Shown: positions 1 to 9,117, numbered from the stretch's first letter. The stretch is 64,000 bases of DNA from Nitrospinaceae bacterium (GCA_029261395.1 JAJDBJ010000030.1:21909-85908), one strand, 5' to 3'. Numbers and translations are program-made. The notes: generated by a model from the letters alone, not told the origin.

Positions 1-131
1 AGTTGATTCAACTGATCGATATGCTGAAGGATGCCTTCGAACTGGCGACCCAGGCGGAGTTGCTCCTCTTCAGTGAGCTTCAGTCGGGCCAGAAGGGCAA
101 TCTTTTCTATATCAAAGGAATCGGAAGACAT
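1..131 (-). CDS. gatC: Asp/Glu-tRNA(Asn/Gln) amidotransferase subunit C, partial
   Basis: The first 43 residues are visible and the rest lies beyond the window edge. The reading begins MSSDSFDIEKIALLARLKLT and continues into EEEQ and a helix ending HIDQLNQ. This matches the GatC N-terminus, whose family pattern is a helix with 'LARL-LTEEE' followed by a helix ending 'LDYVEQLNE'. GatC is the small subunit that clamps GatA and GatB in the enzyme converting Glu-tRNA(Gln) or Asp-tRNA(Asn) to the amide form, so the organism probably uses indirect amidation for at least one of these tRNAs. The start is the ATG complementary to 129-131; no strong ribosome site precedes it. A strong terminator hairpin lies only 21 bases upstream of this start, in its leader. 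gatA and gatB are not visible. Confidence 0.8.
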   Translation of the reverse strand, partial: MSSDSFDIEKIALLARLKLTEEEQLRLGRQFEGILQHIDQLNQ

Positions 132-151
132 GATGGGGACCGGGAGGGAAA

Positions 152-182
152 CAAAAAAACAAAGCGGAGAACTATTCTCCGC
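152..182 (-). terminator. Rho-independent terminator whose loop holds the stop codon of the upstream gene
   Basis: On the minus strand the arms GCGGAGAA and TTCTCCGC (plus coordinates 175-182 and 164-171) pair perfectly around a 3-base loop, TAG. A T-rich tract follows (complement of 152-163). The loop triplet is the in-frame stop of the 70-residue gene at 172-384. The hairpin lies between that gene and gatC, so it either ends the small gene's transcript or acts as an attenuator in the gatC leader. Confidence 0.8.
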
Positions 183-384
183 CGCCTTTTTTCTTTTTCG
201 CATTTTCCGCTTTTTTCTTTTCCATGTAAACGATCTTGCCCACTTTACGGGTCAGTCGCTTGTATTTTTTCTGGACCTTGCGGACATCCGGATCGTACTT
301 GGTGTCGCCTGCCTTCTTCTGGACACCGTCCAGCTTGGTTTTGGTGGTGGAAATATGGGTTTTCAACTGCTCCATTGTTGCCAT
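172..384 (-). CDS. Small lysine-rich protein of unknown function
   Basis: This 70-residue protein is very basic. It opens MATMEQLKTHISTTKTKLDG and ends in a lysine run (KKKAENAKKKKGGGE), and it has no membrane segment or signal peptide. The start is supported by a ribosome site (GAGGAA, about 7 bases before the ATG) and by a promoter-like TTGAGT-N17-TATAAA upstream (426-454). Its stop codon forms the loop of a strong terminator, and gatC follows on the same strand. The composition suggests a nucleic-acid or ribosome-associated protein, but that is inference from charge alone. I do not recognise the family. Confidence 0.65.
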   Translation of the reverse strand: MATMEQLKTHISTTKTKLDGVQKKAGDTKYDPDVRKVQKKYKRLTRKVGKIVYMEKKKAENAKKKKGGGE

Positions 385-425
385 AAAACTTCCTCTAAGT
401 GTGGATAGTAAATTGGAAAGTACAG

Positions 426-454
426 TTTATATCAGATTTCGGCGGGTTACTCAA
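426..454 (-). promoter_or_regulatory. Sigma-70-type promoter for the small basic gene
   Basis: Read on the minus strand, TTGAGT (complement of 449-454) and TATAAA (complement of 426-431) are separated by exactly 17 bases. They lie about 40 bases upstream of the ATG of the gene at 172-384. The match to consensus is good but unproven. Confidence 0.5.
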
Positions 455-489
455 CGCTAAAACATGAGGCCGATCACGCGAATCTATAT

Positions 490-1899
490 TTATACCTTGG
501 ATTTCACACCTTCGATTTCCGAGACGATTACGCGGTTGCGGCCTTTTCTTTTGGCCTGGTAAAGGGCCTGATCGGCCAGTTTGATCACCGCTTCAACGGT
601 TTTGGCTTTTTTGGTCGGATTGGCCAGTCCGATACTGATAGTGATCTGGACCTTTTTCCCGTTGTTCTTTTTGGCTCTCCTCCGATCGAAGGAGGAGGTG
701 GGTTCGCGCTTGGAGTTGGGCTTGCGGATGTAAAAATCCCGTTCTTCCAGTTTCCGGCGCACCTTGTTGGCGAACATATAGGCGTCTTCTGCCGAGACCC
801 CCATGAACAACGCGCAGAATTCCTCGCCGCCATAACGGTAGACGCGATCCCCCAGCTCTTCACTCAGCAGGCTCCCCACCAGCCGCAACACGTTATCGCC
901 TTCATCGTGGCCGTAATTGTCGTTGAAGGCTTTGAAATGGTCGATATCCATCATGGCGATGGCGTATTCGCCGGACAGATGGGAGAGGCGTTCGTCCAGA
1001 GCCCGGCGGTTGGGGATATCGGTCAATTCATCGACGTAAACCCGGTGCCAGTAAGATCTGAAAATCGCATGGAGCAGGATGGCGCAGATAATCGTAAAAG
1101 CCGCTACAATTTGCAGAGAGGGATAGGAACTGATTATCTCACTAGCGAACTCGGTTTGGTATGCTTTGAGATCCTCTGGAGAACGTTTAATCCATTTATA
1201 GAGCTCTCTGATTTCAGTTTGTTTGAAAATTTCCGAATATAATGCGATACCCGCCCAAAGGCCTGCCATCAGCGGAATCATGGTGATTCCGAGCACTCGG
1301 AGAAAGGGTTTGACGAAACGATCCTTCTGAAAAAAGATCACCACACTAAAAATGGCCAGGGAAGCCAGAGCCAATTGCGGGAGTAAAAATCCATTCCTCG
1401 GATTAAGTCCAGGAATAATTTTAAGGTAGGCGATTTTGCTGAATAGAGACACATCCCGTGCCACAAGATAACCCAGAACGAGAATGGGAACCAGCGACAT
1501 GGCTAGCCGTCCGGCATTGGGAAGATCCATCGGACGGGTTTCACGGATACTGAAAATTATCGCCAGAGTCAACGGAAAGGACATGGCAACCACATAATAA
1601 AGACCCTTCACGCCGATACCCAGAGGCTGAAGTGTCAGGGGGTTGAACAGGAGAAAGCTTATTCCCAGTAAGAGCATAACGGAGAACAGGATGCGGTTCT
1701 GGTTCAGCTTAAAACACAGGAATCCCACCAATGCAAAACCCATATACAAGGGATACTGGAAAAAATGAGTGAATCCATGGAGGAGGGTGTGCTCATCACC
1801 TTCTACCGTTTTGGAGTTGATATCCAAAAATAAAATCAGTATCAGGGGAATCAGCCCGAGGCCGGCATAGATCAAATAGACTTTGTTGGACTTGGACAA
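490..1899 (-). CDS. Membrane-bound diguanylate cyclase (GGDEF domain)
   Basis: This 469-residue protein has an N-terminal half (about residues 1-285) of roughly eight hydrophobic helices, followed by a cytoplasmic GGDEF domain (about 290-455) with DELTDIPNRRALDERL, MDIDHFKAFNDNYGH and the active-site motif RYGGEEF near residues 353-358. It should make cyclic di-GMP from two GTP in response to a signal sensed in or near the membrane; the sensor part has no family I recognise. At the position of the inhibitory RxxD site the sequence reads ELGD, so product inhibition may be lost. A basic insertion (about KPNSKREPTSSFDRRRAKKN) interrupts the domain between the active site and the ITISIGLA strand. 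It is monocistronic in appearance, with comEC upstream on the same strand 139 bases away. Confidence 0.9.
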   Translation of the reverse strand: MSKSNKVYLIYAGLGLIPLILILFLDINSKTVEGDEHTLLHGFTHFFQYPLYMGFALVGFLCFKLNQNRILFSVMLLLGISFLLFNPLTLQPLGIGVKGLYYVVAMSFPLTLAIIFSIRETRPMDLPNAGRLAMSLVPILVLGYLVARDVSLFSKIAYLKIIPGLNPRNGFLLPQLALASLAIFSVVIFFQKDRFVKPFLRVLGITMIPLMAGLWAGIALYSEIFKQTEIRELYKWIKRSPEDLKAYQTEFASEIISSYPSLQIVAAFTIICAILLHAIFRSYWHRVYVDELTDIPNRRALDERLSHLSGEYAIAMMDIDHFKAFNDNYGHDEGDNVLRLVGSLLSEELGDRVYRYGGEEFCALFMGVSAEDAYMFANKVRRKLEERDFYIRKPNSKREPTSSFDRRRAKKNNGKKVQITISIGLANPTKKAKTVEAVIKLADQALYQAKRKGRNRVIVSEIEGVKSKV

Positions 1900-2038
1900 G
1901 CGGAACTCCCTAAAAACGGTGATAATTGGCGTATATCAAAGGATAACAGGTTTTTTAATGAATCCAACAGTAAATGTAAATTAAATCGGAAAAAAATAAT
2001 TCAGCCTGATAGAGCCATAAAATGTCAGGAAGGCTTCT

Positions 2039-4585
2039 TTATAAATCCTTATGGTCAGTGATCCGGATAGCGGTGCCGTCGGTGGTGATGCGGATGGCAC
2101 CCTGCAGATCGGTTCGCCACAGAGTGGCTCCCTGTTGACGGTAACGTTCCACAATATTGGGATGCGGATGATGAAATATATTGAAGCGTCCGCTGGAGAC
2201 GATGACGTCCTTCGGCCCGACTGCCCGGATGAAATCCGGATGGCTCGACGTGCGACTGCCGTGGTGCGGGGCCTTCAGGATTCCCGCCTGCAGGGGGGCA
2301 TTGTGCTCCACCAGATACCGTTCGGCTTTTTCGGTGATGTCTCCCGTCAGTAACAGGCTGAACGCGCCGTATTCGATTTTCCAGACCATCGACAAATCAT
2401 TGCCGATCCTTGGAGGGGTGACAGGCTTTTTCTGGGCGATAAACTCTGGCGTGGGGTGGAGCAGTGTCAGGCGTACTTCACCAATGCTCCAGGGTTGCCC
2501 CGGTTGCAGGGGGATGGGGAGGGTCTCGCGGTCGATCAGGCGCGACTTCAACCGGTCGATGCGATGATCGACGAGAGCAGGACGCCGCTCCAGAAAATGG
2601 CCGATGGAAACCAGTTTGGTGAGTGATTCCAGTCCGCTGATATGGTCGTGATCGGAATGGGTGGCACCGACATAGTTGAGTCCCCACAGTCCGCGGTTCC
2701 AGAGAAACGGTGCGACGACGAGTTTGCCGACATCCAGACTGTTGCGGAAATAACCGCCGCCATCCAACAACAGAGTCTCGCCGTTGGGGAATTCCATATA
2801 AATGGACTCGCCCTGTCCGACGTCCAGCAGATAAACCGAAAGTTCCCCGTTTTTAAAAAAAGGAAACCGCGGCCAGATAAAACTGACGATCAACGTCAGC
2901 GATGCCAACGTCAATCCCCAGGGAATGACGTTGTTCCAGCGGTCGCGAGAGTTGGCGGCCGGTTCTTTCAGCGATCTTCGGGATCGTAGCCATGTGGGGA
3001 TCGCTAGCAACAGCGCGTAATAAAGAATCGGCCAGATCGCCGGCGGCGTTGGCACATAAAAGGACATGAAGGGTAGATTGGCGGCCAACTGTGGCAGGCT
3101 GACGTAAATCTGGAGCAGTCCTGCGGTCAAGGGCATCAGCAAAGCCCCGAGAGGTTCATAGAACAAAGCCAACAGGGAGGTCAGCAGACCCAGAGGAATC
3201 AGTAGGGCCGTCAGGGGCACCAACAGCAGGTTGAGAAAAATGCCGCCGATGCTGATGTGATTGAAAAAGTAAATCAGGATGGGCAGGGTTCCCAACAGCG
3301 CGGCGAGGGTGATGAACACGGTGGATTGCAAAACATCGTAGAGACGCGCACTCCAGGAGGCTTCGTTCAAGCGGGGTTTCGGCAAGCGGCGGTACCAGGG
3401 CACCTCGCCCAATTGATCCAGTGCGTCGCCCGAGGGATTTTCCATGAACTGGATGGCGAGCACGATGGTCAATAAGGCACCGAAGGAAAGTAAAAAGCCG
3501 GGTCCGACCACCGCTTCCGGGTTCCAGATCAAAATCAAAAACGCCGCGACCAGCAGGGCGTTCAGCAGATGTTTTTCGCGGTTGATCAACACCGCGAAGA
3601 GATAGACCAGGATCATGACGCCCGCGCGCAGAGCGGAAATTTTTGCGCCAACCAGGAACATGTAGAACAGGACCGGCACGACACACAGCAGGGCGACAGT
3701 TTTTCGTCCGTAACCGAGTAGCGCCCATTGCGGACGAAACTTCCAGAGTAGATAAAATACCAGCGGATAGAGAATGAGAAAACAAGCACCCGCCACAAAC
3801 CCGATATGCAAGCCGGACACCGCCATGAGATGCGCCAGTCCGGTATCGATATAAGCCTGTCGCAGCTCTTCACTCAGATAATGTTTCTCGCCGAGCAACA
3901 TAGCCTTGAGCAGAGCCGCCGAGTTTTTGGGTAGGTGCCGATCGAAAAAAACCAGCATGCGTTCTCTGATCGTGCCGCGCAGAGCGGTGAAGGTACCCAA
4001 CGGAACCGTTCCCAGCCGTTCGAAATAGTTCGTCTTCGACACGCCGCCCAGAACATCGATCCCCTGCGACCGCGTGTAGTGGACGTAATCGAATCGTCCG
4101 GGATTCTTGAAATTGCGCGGACGCTTCAGTTTGATGCGGTGGATGCGTAAACGGTCGCCAGCGCGAAAGGAATTTTCTGATTGGTAGAGAGTGATGCGCG
4201 CGGTGCCACTGACGCTGATGGGAGTGGACTCTTTGTAGGTGATCTGTTCCAGGTTAACGCGGTATTGCACCTTGTCGCGAAACACCGTGGGCGTTTCTTC
4301 GACCCAACCCTCCACCACCGCGCGGTGGCCCTCCTGCACATGATTCAGAATATGATGGTCGGGTCTCAGCCGGTCCTGCCAGCCGGGAGCGGAGAATCCC
4401 AGTGGAAACAGTAAAACCAGTACCATTGCTTTGATGCGAGGGTTGCGACGTGAGTTGGAAAATAAGAATGCACCGGTGATGGCCGTCGCGAGTGACAGGA
4501 AATAGGGAAATAGAAAATTCTGCGACGCCGGTAAGGCGGCGAGAATGCCCGACAGGTAAACCAGAAAATAAGGAAGCAGAGGCAT
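2039..4585 (-). CDS. comEC: ComEC/Rec2 DNA-uptake channel protein
   Basis: This 848-residue polytopic membrane protein has the full ComEC layout: N-terminal helices with an OB-like soluble region (about 60-180), a central competence domain with LMAVSGLHIGFVAG and many helices (about 220-560), and a C-terminal metallo-beta-lactamase-like domain. The last shows DVGQGES (about 590), the metal-ligand motif THSDHDHISG (about 643) and KAPHHGS (about 773). In naturally competent bacteria ComEC carries single-stranded DNA across the inner membrane, and the C-terminal domain is proposed to degrade the second strand. Full length and intact metal residues argue for a working gene. The only other pilus-related gene seen is the prepilin peptidase at 24.4 kb. 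rnr lies upstream on the same strand, 114 bases away. Confidence 0.92.
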   Translation of the reverse strand: MPLLPYFLVYLSGILAALPASQNFLFPYFLSLATAITGAFLFSNSRRNPRIKAMVLVLLFPLGFSAPGWQDRLRPDHHILNHVQEGHRAVVEGWVEETPTVFRDKVQYRVNLEQITYKESTPISVSGTARITLYQSENSFRAGDRLRIHRIKLKRPRNFKNPGRFDYVHYTRSQGIDVLGGVSKTNYFERLGTVPLGTFTALRGTIRERMLVFFDRHLPKNSAALLKAMLLGEKHYLSEELRQAYIDTGLAHLMAVSGLHIGFVAGACFLILYPLVFYLLWKFRPQWALLGYGRKTVALLCVVPVLFYMFLVGAKISALRAGVMILVYLFAVLINREKHLLNALLVAAFLILIWNPEAVVGPGFLLSFGALLTIVLAIQFMENPSGDALDQLGEVPWYRRLPKPRLNEASWSARLYDVLQSTVFITLAALLGTLPILIYFFNHISIGGIFLNLLLVPLTALLIPLGLLTSLLALFYEPLGALLMPLTAGLLQIYVSLPQLAANLPFMSFYVPTPPAIWPILYYALLLAIPTWLRSRRSLKEPAANSRDRWNNVIPWGLTLASLTLIVSFIWPRFPFFKNGELSVYLLDVGQGESIYMEFPNGETLLLDGGGYFRNSLDVGKLVVAPFLWNRGLWGLNYVGATHSDHDHISGLESLTKLVSIGHFLERRPALVDHRIDRLKSRLIDRETLPIPLQPGQPWSIGEVRLTLLHPTPEFIAQKKPVTPPRIGNDLSMVWKIEYGAFSLLLTGDITEKAERYLVEHNAPLQAGILKAPHHGSRTSSHPDFIRAVGPKDVIVSSGRFNIFHHPHPNIVERYRQQGATLWRTDLQGAIRITTDGTAIRITDHKDL

Positions 4586-4699
4586 CGTCCTTTTCCAGTC
4601 CGTTAAACAGGGAGTATCCGAATGGGGAATCGAGGGGGAGTGTAACCCAATTTGGATCGTGGTGCGAAATATTTTTGGGGAGAAAACAGGTGGGGCGGA

Positions 4700-6823
4700 T
4701 TAACGCTTATTTTTTGATACTGGAGACAGGTCGATCTGTTTTTTGGAGATGTCGACGCGGGTGACGCGCACTCGCATGGGATCGCCGATGCGGTAGGTCT
4801 TATGTTTGTGCTGGCCTTTCAACATGTGCTCGTGTTCATAGAACACATAATAGTCGTCTCCCAAGCTGGAAATGTGGATCAGGCCTTCGACAAACACCTC
4901 GTCCAGTTCCACGAACAGTCCGAAACCGGTGACTGATGAAACATGGCCGGAATATTCTTTCCCCACCTTGTCGGCCATGAACTGCGCCCGCCGCAGGTTG
5001 GCGACTTCGCGCTCCACTTCCACTGCCTTGATCTCCCTCATGCTGGATTGTTCGGCCTGCTCTTTGCTTTTAGGCAGAAGTTTTTTCCGCTCCTGCTGGG
5101 TGACTTTCTTTTTAGCGAGAAAGGCTTTGATCATCCGGTGCGTTGCCAGATCCGGGTAACGGCGGATGGGCGATGTGAAATGCGTGTAGTGCTCGAACCC
5201 GAGACAGAAATGCCCCGGATCTTTTTCCGAGTACACCGCTTTTTTTAGAGAACGCAACAGCAACATGTTGAGGGTCCGTTCTTGTGCATGGCCACGCGCG
5301 CGGGTCAGCAGGTTTTGCAGGTGACTCGATTGCACTTCACGCAGGTTCGGCAGTCGAAACCCGATGTCCTTGATGAATTCCTGGAAGCGGTGCAGTTTGT
5401 CCTGGTCTGGCGGTTCGTGGATGCGATGAATCCCCGGTAGATTTTTTTTATGCAGATGCTCGGCCACCACCCGGTTGGCCGCCAGCATGAATTCCTCGAT
5501 CAACTCATGCGCCACGTTGTGTTCCGCCTTCACGATATTCTCAACCTGGCCTTTGGCGTTCATCACAATGAACGGCTCCGGGATGTTGAAATCGACACTG
5601 CCCTCCTGAAACCGGCGCTTGCGCAATAGTTGGCTGAGTTCGAACATGTTCTGCAGTACCGGCAGAGCATCCGTGTATTTTTTTTCGACGGACTTGGATT
5701 CCAGCATCTCCGCCACCTGGTTGTAAGTGAACCGGAATTTACTTTTGATGACGGAATCGAAAATCTCGTAGTTCAGTACGTTGCCTTGTTTGTCAAAGGT
5801 GATCGACGCACTCAGCGTCAGGCGCTCCTGTCGCGGCTTGAGACTGCACATCTCATTGGACAATTCGAACGGCAGCATCGGGATCACCCCATCCGCGTAA
5901 TAGATGCTGGTGCCGCGTTCCAATGCCTCTTTGTCGAGCGGGCTGTTTTCCGTCACGTAATGGCTGACATCGGCGATATGAACTCCCAAGACGTAACCGG
6001 TCTCGGTGGTTTCGAGTGACACCGCGTCGTCGAAGTCCTTGGCGCTTTCGCCGTCGATGGTGAAAATCATTTCGCCGGTGAGGTTGCGTCTCTGTTTCTT
6101 TTCGCGGTCGCTGACAGTCCCGTGAATTTTTTCCACCTGCTTCTGGACTTTGGGCGAAAAATCCTGACGCACGCCGAATTTGTGAATGATGGAGCGCAGT
6201 TCGACTTCCGGATCGTTGGCGTCGCCCAGCACTTTGATGACGCGTCCGACGGGCGGGTGGTGTTTTGTGGGATAAGTGATGATTTCCACCGAGACCAGCT
6301 GTCCCGGCTTCGCGCCTTTCTTTTCTTTGCCGGGCACGAACACATCCTGGAAATATTTGTGCTCGGAGGGGATCACCCAGCCGTCGCGGTTCAAGGATTC
6401 AAACAGTCCTACCAGCGTGGTGGTGCGGCGTTCGAGAATGCGGACGATCCGCCCCTCCTGCCGCCCGATGCGTTGTGAGTGTGATTCGACGCGCACCAGG
6501 ACGTGATCGTTGTGCATGGCACCGCCCAGTTTCTGCCGACCGATGTAAATGTCGTTCGAATCGTCTTCGGTGATGACAAAGCCATAGCCGTCCGGATGAC
6601 CCGACAGCACACCGGGGATCAGGTTCATCTCATCGGGCAGGCCGTAACGGCCGCCGCGCAGTTTGACCACCGAACCCTCGCTGGCCATCTCCTTGAGCTG
6701 GGCGCGGAACTCCCGCCGCTGGTCTTCGGGGATGCTCAGCAGGTGCATGAGTTCCGAAAACTTCATGGGCCGGTTGGTTTTGGCGCGCAGGAGTTTTAAT
6801 ATTTTTGATTCAGAGAGATCCAT
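4700..6823 (-). CDS. rnr: Ribonuclease R (RNB-family 3'-5' exoribonuclease)
   Basis: This 707-residue protein has an N-terminal winged-helix (about 1-65), cold-shock-like OB domains (about 65-220), the RNB catalytic domain containing IDGESAKDFDDAVSLE near residue 255 with its metal-binding aspartates, and a C-terminal S1 domain (about 620-700, GHVSSVTGFGLFVELDEVFV). It degrades structured RNA processively and takes part in rRNA and tmRNA-linked quality control. It is somewhat shorter than the roughly 810 residues of the E. coli enzyme, mainly through a short tail after S1. The start is the first ATG of the reading; the ribosome site is weak. It is transcribed away from pheT, with promoter-like elements in the shared region. 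Confidence 0.93.
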   Translation of the reverse strand: MDLSESKILKLLRAKTNRPMKFSELMHLLSIPEDQRREFRAQLKEMASEGSVVKLRGGRYGLPDEMNLIPGVLSGHPDGYGFVITEDDSNDIYIGRQKLGGAMHNDHVLVRVESHSQRIGRQEGRIVRILERRTTTLVGLFESLNRDGWVIPSEHKYFQDVFVPGKEKKGAKPGQLVSVEIITYPTKHHPPVGRVIKVLGDANDPEVELRSIIHKFGVRQDFSPKVQKQVEKIHGTVSDREKKQRRNLTGEMIFTIDGESAKDFDDAVSLETTETGYVLGVHIADVSHYVTENSPLDKEALERGTSIYYADGVIPMLPFELSNEMCSLKPRQERLTLSASITFDKQGNVLNYEIFDSVIKSKFRFTYNQVAEMLESKSVEKKYTDALPVLQNMFELSQLLRKRRFQEGSVDFNIPEPFIVMNAKGQVENIVKAEHNVAHELIEEFMLAANRVVAEHLHKKNLPGIHRIHEPPDQDKLHRFQEFIKDIGFRLPNLREVQSSHLQNLLTRARGHAQERTLNMLLLRSLKKAVYSEKDPGHFCLGFEHYTHFTSPIRRYPDLATHRMIKAFLAKKKVTQQERKKLLPKSKEQAEQSSMREIKAVEVEREVANLRRAQFMADKVGKEYSGHVSSVTGFGLFVELDEVFVEGLIHISSLGDDYYVFYEHEHMLKGQHKHKTYRIGDPMRVRVTRVDISKKQIDLSPVSKNKR

Positions 6824-6862
6824 AAATTTATCGAGAGGCCTTTAAACGTGTTTCATTTATAC

Positions 6863-6890
6863 ATTATATAGAAATATTGTTGCTGGTAAA
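6863..6890 (-). promoter_or_regulatory. Possible rnr promoter
   Basis: On the minus strand TTTACC (complement of 6885-6890) and TATAAT (complement of 6863-6868) are spaced 16 bases apart, about 40 bases before the rnr start. The -10 is exact and the -35 is weak. Confidence 0.4.
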
Positions 6891-6924
6891 GTATTGGTGG
6901 GGATAGGGGAGGTCGGTCACCGTT

Positions 6925-6953
6925 TTGATTTTTCCCGGAAGTTCACCTATAAT
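6925..6953 (+). promoter_or_regulatory. Sigma-70-type promoter for pheT
   Basis: TTGATT at 6925-6930 and an exact TATAAT at 6948-6953 are separated by 17 bases, predicting a start near 6960, about 33 bases before the pheT ATG. This gives pheT its own promoter, consistent with no pheS next to it. Confidence 0.6.
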
Positions 6954-6992
6954 CCTGTTTCTATTATACAAGGTATTTTCCCAAGGAATGAA

Positions 6993-9086
6993 ATGAAGAT
7001 TGAACTCGACTGGCTGAAAAACTACATCGACCACGGTCTATCCGTACAAAAACTAAGCGATTTGCTCACCATGGGCGGTTTGGAAATTGAGGGCCAGGAG
7101 TCGGTTGACCTGGGAAATGGCAAAACCACCGAGGTGGTCGAGTTGAACGTGACGCCCAATCGCGGCTACTGTCTGAGCCATATCGGTGTGGCACGTGAAG
7201 TGGGGGCGATGATTCATAAAGCCTGCAAACTGCCCGCGCCCGAAAAGCAATTGACCAAGGCCATGGGCTCGGTCCCCGTGAAGAAGAGAATCACCGTGGT
7301 CAACGAGGAGCCGGAGCTGTGTCCGCGTTACACCGCGATGGTCATCGAGAACGTAAAACCGGGACCCTCTCCGCAATGGTTGCAAGACCGGTTGAAGGCC
7401 ATCGGCCTGCGCCCCATCAATAATATCGTCGATATCACCAATTTCGTCATGATGGAGTACGGTCAGCCCCTGCACGCGTTTGATAGCGCACGGCTGGCGG
7501 GAGAGGAAATAGTCATCCGTCGCGCCCGCAAGGGAGAACCGTTCACTGCGCTAGACGGCACCGAGTTGAAACTGGGAACCGATGCGCTGGTGATCGCCGA
7601 TGCCGACAAGCCGGTAGCGCTGGCGGGCATCATGGGCGGCGTCAACAGTCAGGTGGACGAGTCCACGCAGACAGTGGTTTTGGAGAGCGCCAGTTTTGAT
7701 CCGGTGGCGGTGCGCAAGGCCTCGAAAAAATACGGCCTGCGTTCCGACTCGTCCTACCGTTTCGAGCGGGGGGTGGATGTCGATGCAGTGGAAACGGCCT
7801 CCAGTCGGGCGGCGTTGTTGATCCAGGAGTTGGCGGGGGGTGACATCTGCAAAGGCCGGATCAATATTTATTTTCGGTCCCACAAACCCAATCGGTTTGA
7901 CTTCCGTATTTCACGCACCAATCAGGTGCTGGGCACCCAACTGAGCGCCTCAACGATTATGAAATACCTGAAAGGCCTGGGTATTACGGTGGTGAAGGAA
8001 AAAAAGGCGAAAGAATGCTATCAGGTTGAAGCGCCGTCATCCCGTCCCACGTTGACGCGCGAGATTGATTTGATCGAAGAGGTGGCCCGCCTTGATGGAT
8101 ATGAGGGCGTGGCGATTTCTCATCCGGTGGCTTCGGTGAGTCCGGTGCGGTTTTCCAAAATTCAAACCGCCGTCCGGCAGAGTAAGGAAGTCCTGCGCAA
8201 CCTCGGGTATTCGGAGGCGATCAACTACAGCTTTATCGAAGGTGACTGGGCTCAGGGGTTTCTGGATACGTTCGGCGGTCAGCAGCCGGCAGTGGTTCGG
8301 CTCGATAATCCGATCAGTTCGGACATGGATACCATGCGTCCCAGCCTTTTACCGGGATTGATCAAATCCGCCGCACGCAATATCAACCGGGGACAGAAGA
8401 ACCTGCAGTTGTTCGAGCAGGGCCATATTTTTTTCGGCAAGAAAGGCAAGGGTTCTCACGAAATTGCATGCCTCGCCGCGCTGGCGACCGGGCCTTACCC
8501 CAACAGCGTGTGGAAGGACAGCGGAAAGCCATTTGACTTTTACGATTTGAAAGGCGCGTTGGAGACTCTGGCCAACCATTTTCAGGTGGTATTGGAGTAT
8601 CGTCCTGCCAACCGCAGTTTTCTGGACTCCGGGCAATCGGCGGATGCTTTTGCCGGGGGCAAGTGCATTGCTTATCTCGGTCGATTGGACCCGGCCCTGG
8701 CCACCCGCTGGGAGTTAAGCCCAAATATGTACGTTTTCGAGTTGAATATGGAAGCCTTGGCCGCGGCGATTACGGATCGGCCCCGTTTTCAGCCAATTCC
8801 CAAGTATCCAGAGACTTACCGGGATATTTCCATATTGGTGGACCAGACGGTCCAGGCCCAGACCATAGCAGATCTGATTCGCCAGAGCAGTGGCCCCCTG
8901 ATCCGCCGGGTGGAATTGTACGATCAATACCAGGGCAAAAAACTGCCTTCCGGCAAGAAGAGCCTGACATTTGCCCTGTCTTTTCAATCACCTGAAAAAA
9001 CCCTGACCGATGAGGAAGTGAATCCCATTTTTACGAAAATCGTGGGAAACCTTTCAGAACAGCTGGGAGCGGCTCTCCGCGAGTAA
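6993..9086 (+). CDS. pheT: Phenylalanyl-tRNA synthetase beta subunit lacking the B2 tRNA-binding domain
   Basis: This is a 697-residue PheT. The start at 6993 (MKIELDWLKNYIDHGLSVQK) is chosen over an upstream in-frame codon because AAGGA lies 5-6 bases before it and it matches the family N-terminus. Normal bacterial PheT (about 790-800 residues) has an EMAP-like tRNA-binding domain (B2) of roughly 100 residues between GLEVEG and the 'TPNRPDCLS' motif. Here GGLEIEG (28-34) runs almost directly into NVTPNRGYCLSH (from 52), so the domain is cleanly absent. The B3/B4 editing region, B5, the catalytic-like core and a C-terminal FDX-ACB domain (about 600-697, PKYPETYRDISILVD) are present. It pairs with PheS to charge tRNA(Phe); pheS is not in the window. 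The reading frame is intact, so this is not a decayed gene. Confidence 0.93.
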   Translation: MKIELDWLKNYIDHGLSVQKLSDLLTMGGLEIEGQESVDLGNGKTTEVVELNVTPNRGYCLSHIGVAREVGAMIHKACKLPAPEKQLTKAMGSVPVKKRITVVNEEPELCPRYTAMVIENVKPGPSPQWLQDRLKAIGLRPINNIVDITNFVMMEYGQPLHAFDSARLAGEEIVIRRARKGEPFTALDGTELKLGTDALVIADADKPVALAGIMGGVNSQVDESTQTVVLESASFDPVAVRKASKKYGLRSDSSYRFERGVDVDAVETASSRAALLIQELAGGDICKGRINIYFRSHKPNRFDFRISRTNQVLGTQLSASTIMKYLKGLGITVVKEKKAKECYQVEAPSSRPTLTREIDLIEEVARLDGYEGVAISHPVASVSPVRFSKIQTAVRQSKEVLRNLGYSEAINYSFIEGDWAQGFLDTFGGQQPAVVRLDNPISSDMDTMRPSLLPGLIKSAARNINRGQKNLQLFEQGHIFFGKKGKGSHEIACLAALATGPYPNSVWKDSGKPFDFYDLKGALETLANHFQVVLEYRPANRSFLDSGQSADAFAGGKCIAYLGRLDPALATRWELSPNMYVFELNMEALAAAITDRPRFQPIPKYPETYRDISILVDQTVQAQTIADLIRQSSGPLIRRVELYDQYQGKKLPSGKKSLTFALSFQSPEKTLTDEEVNPIFTKIVGNLSEQLGAALRE

Positions 9087-9117
9087 TCGAGCCTCCTATT
9101 CAGTCACTTAACGTGGA

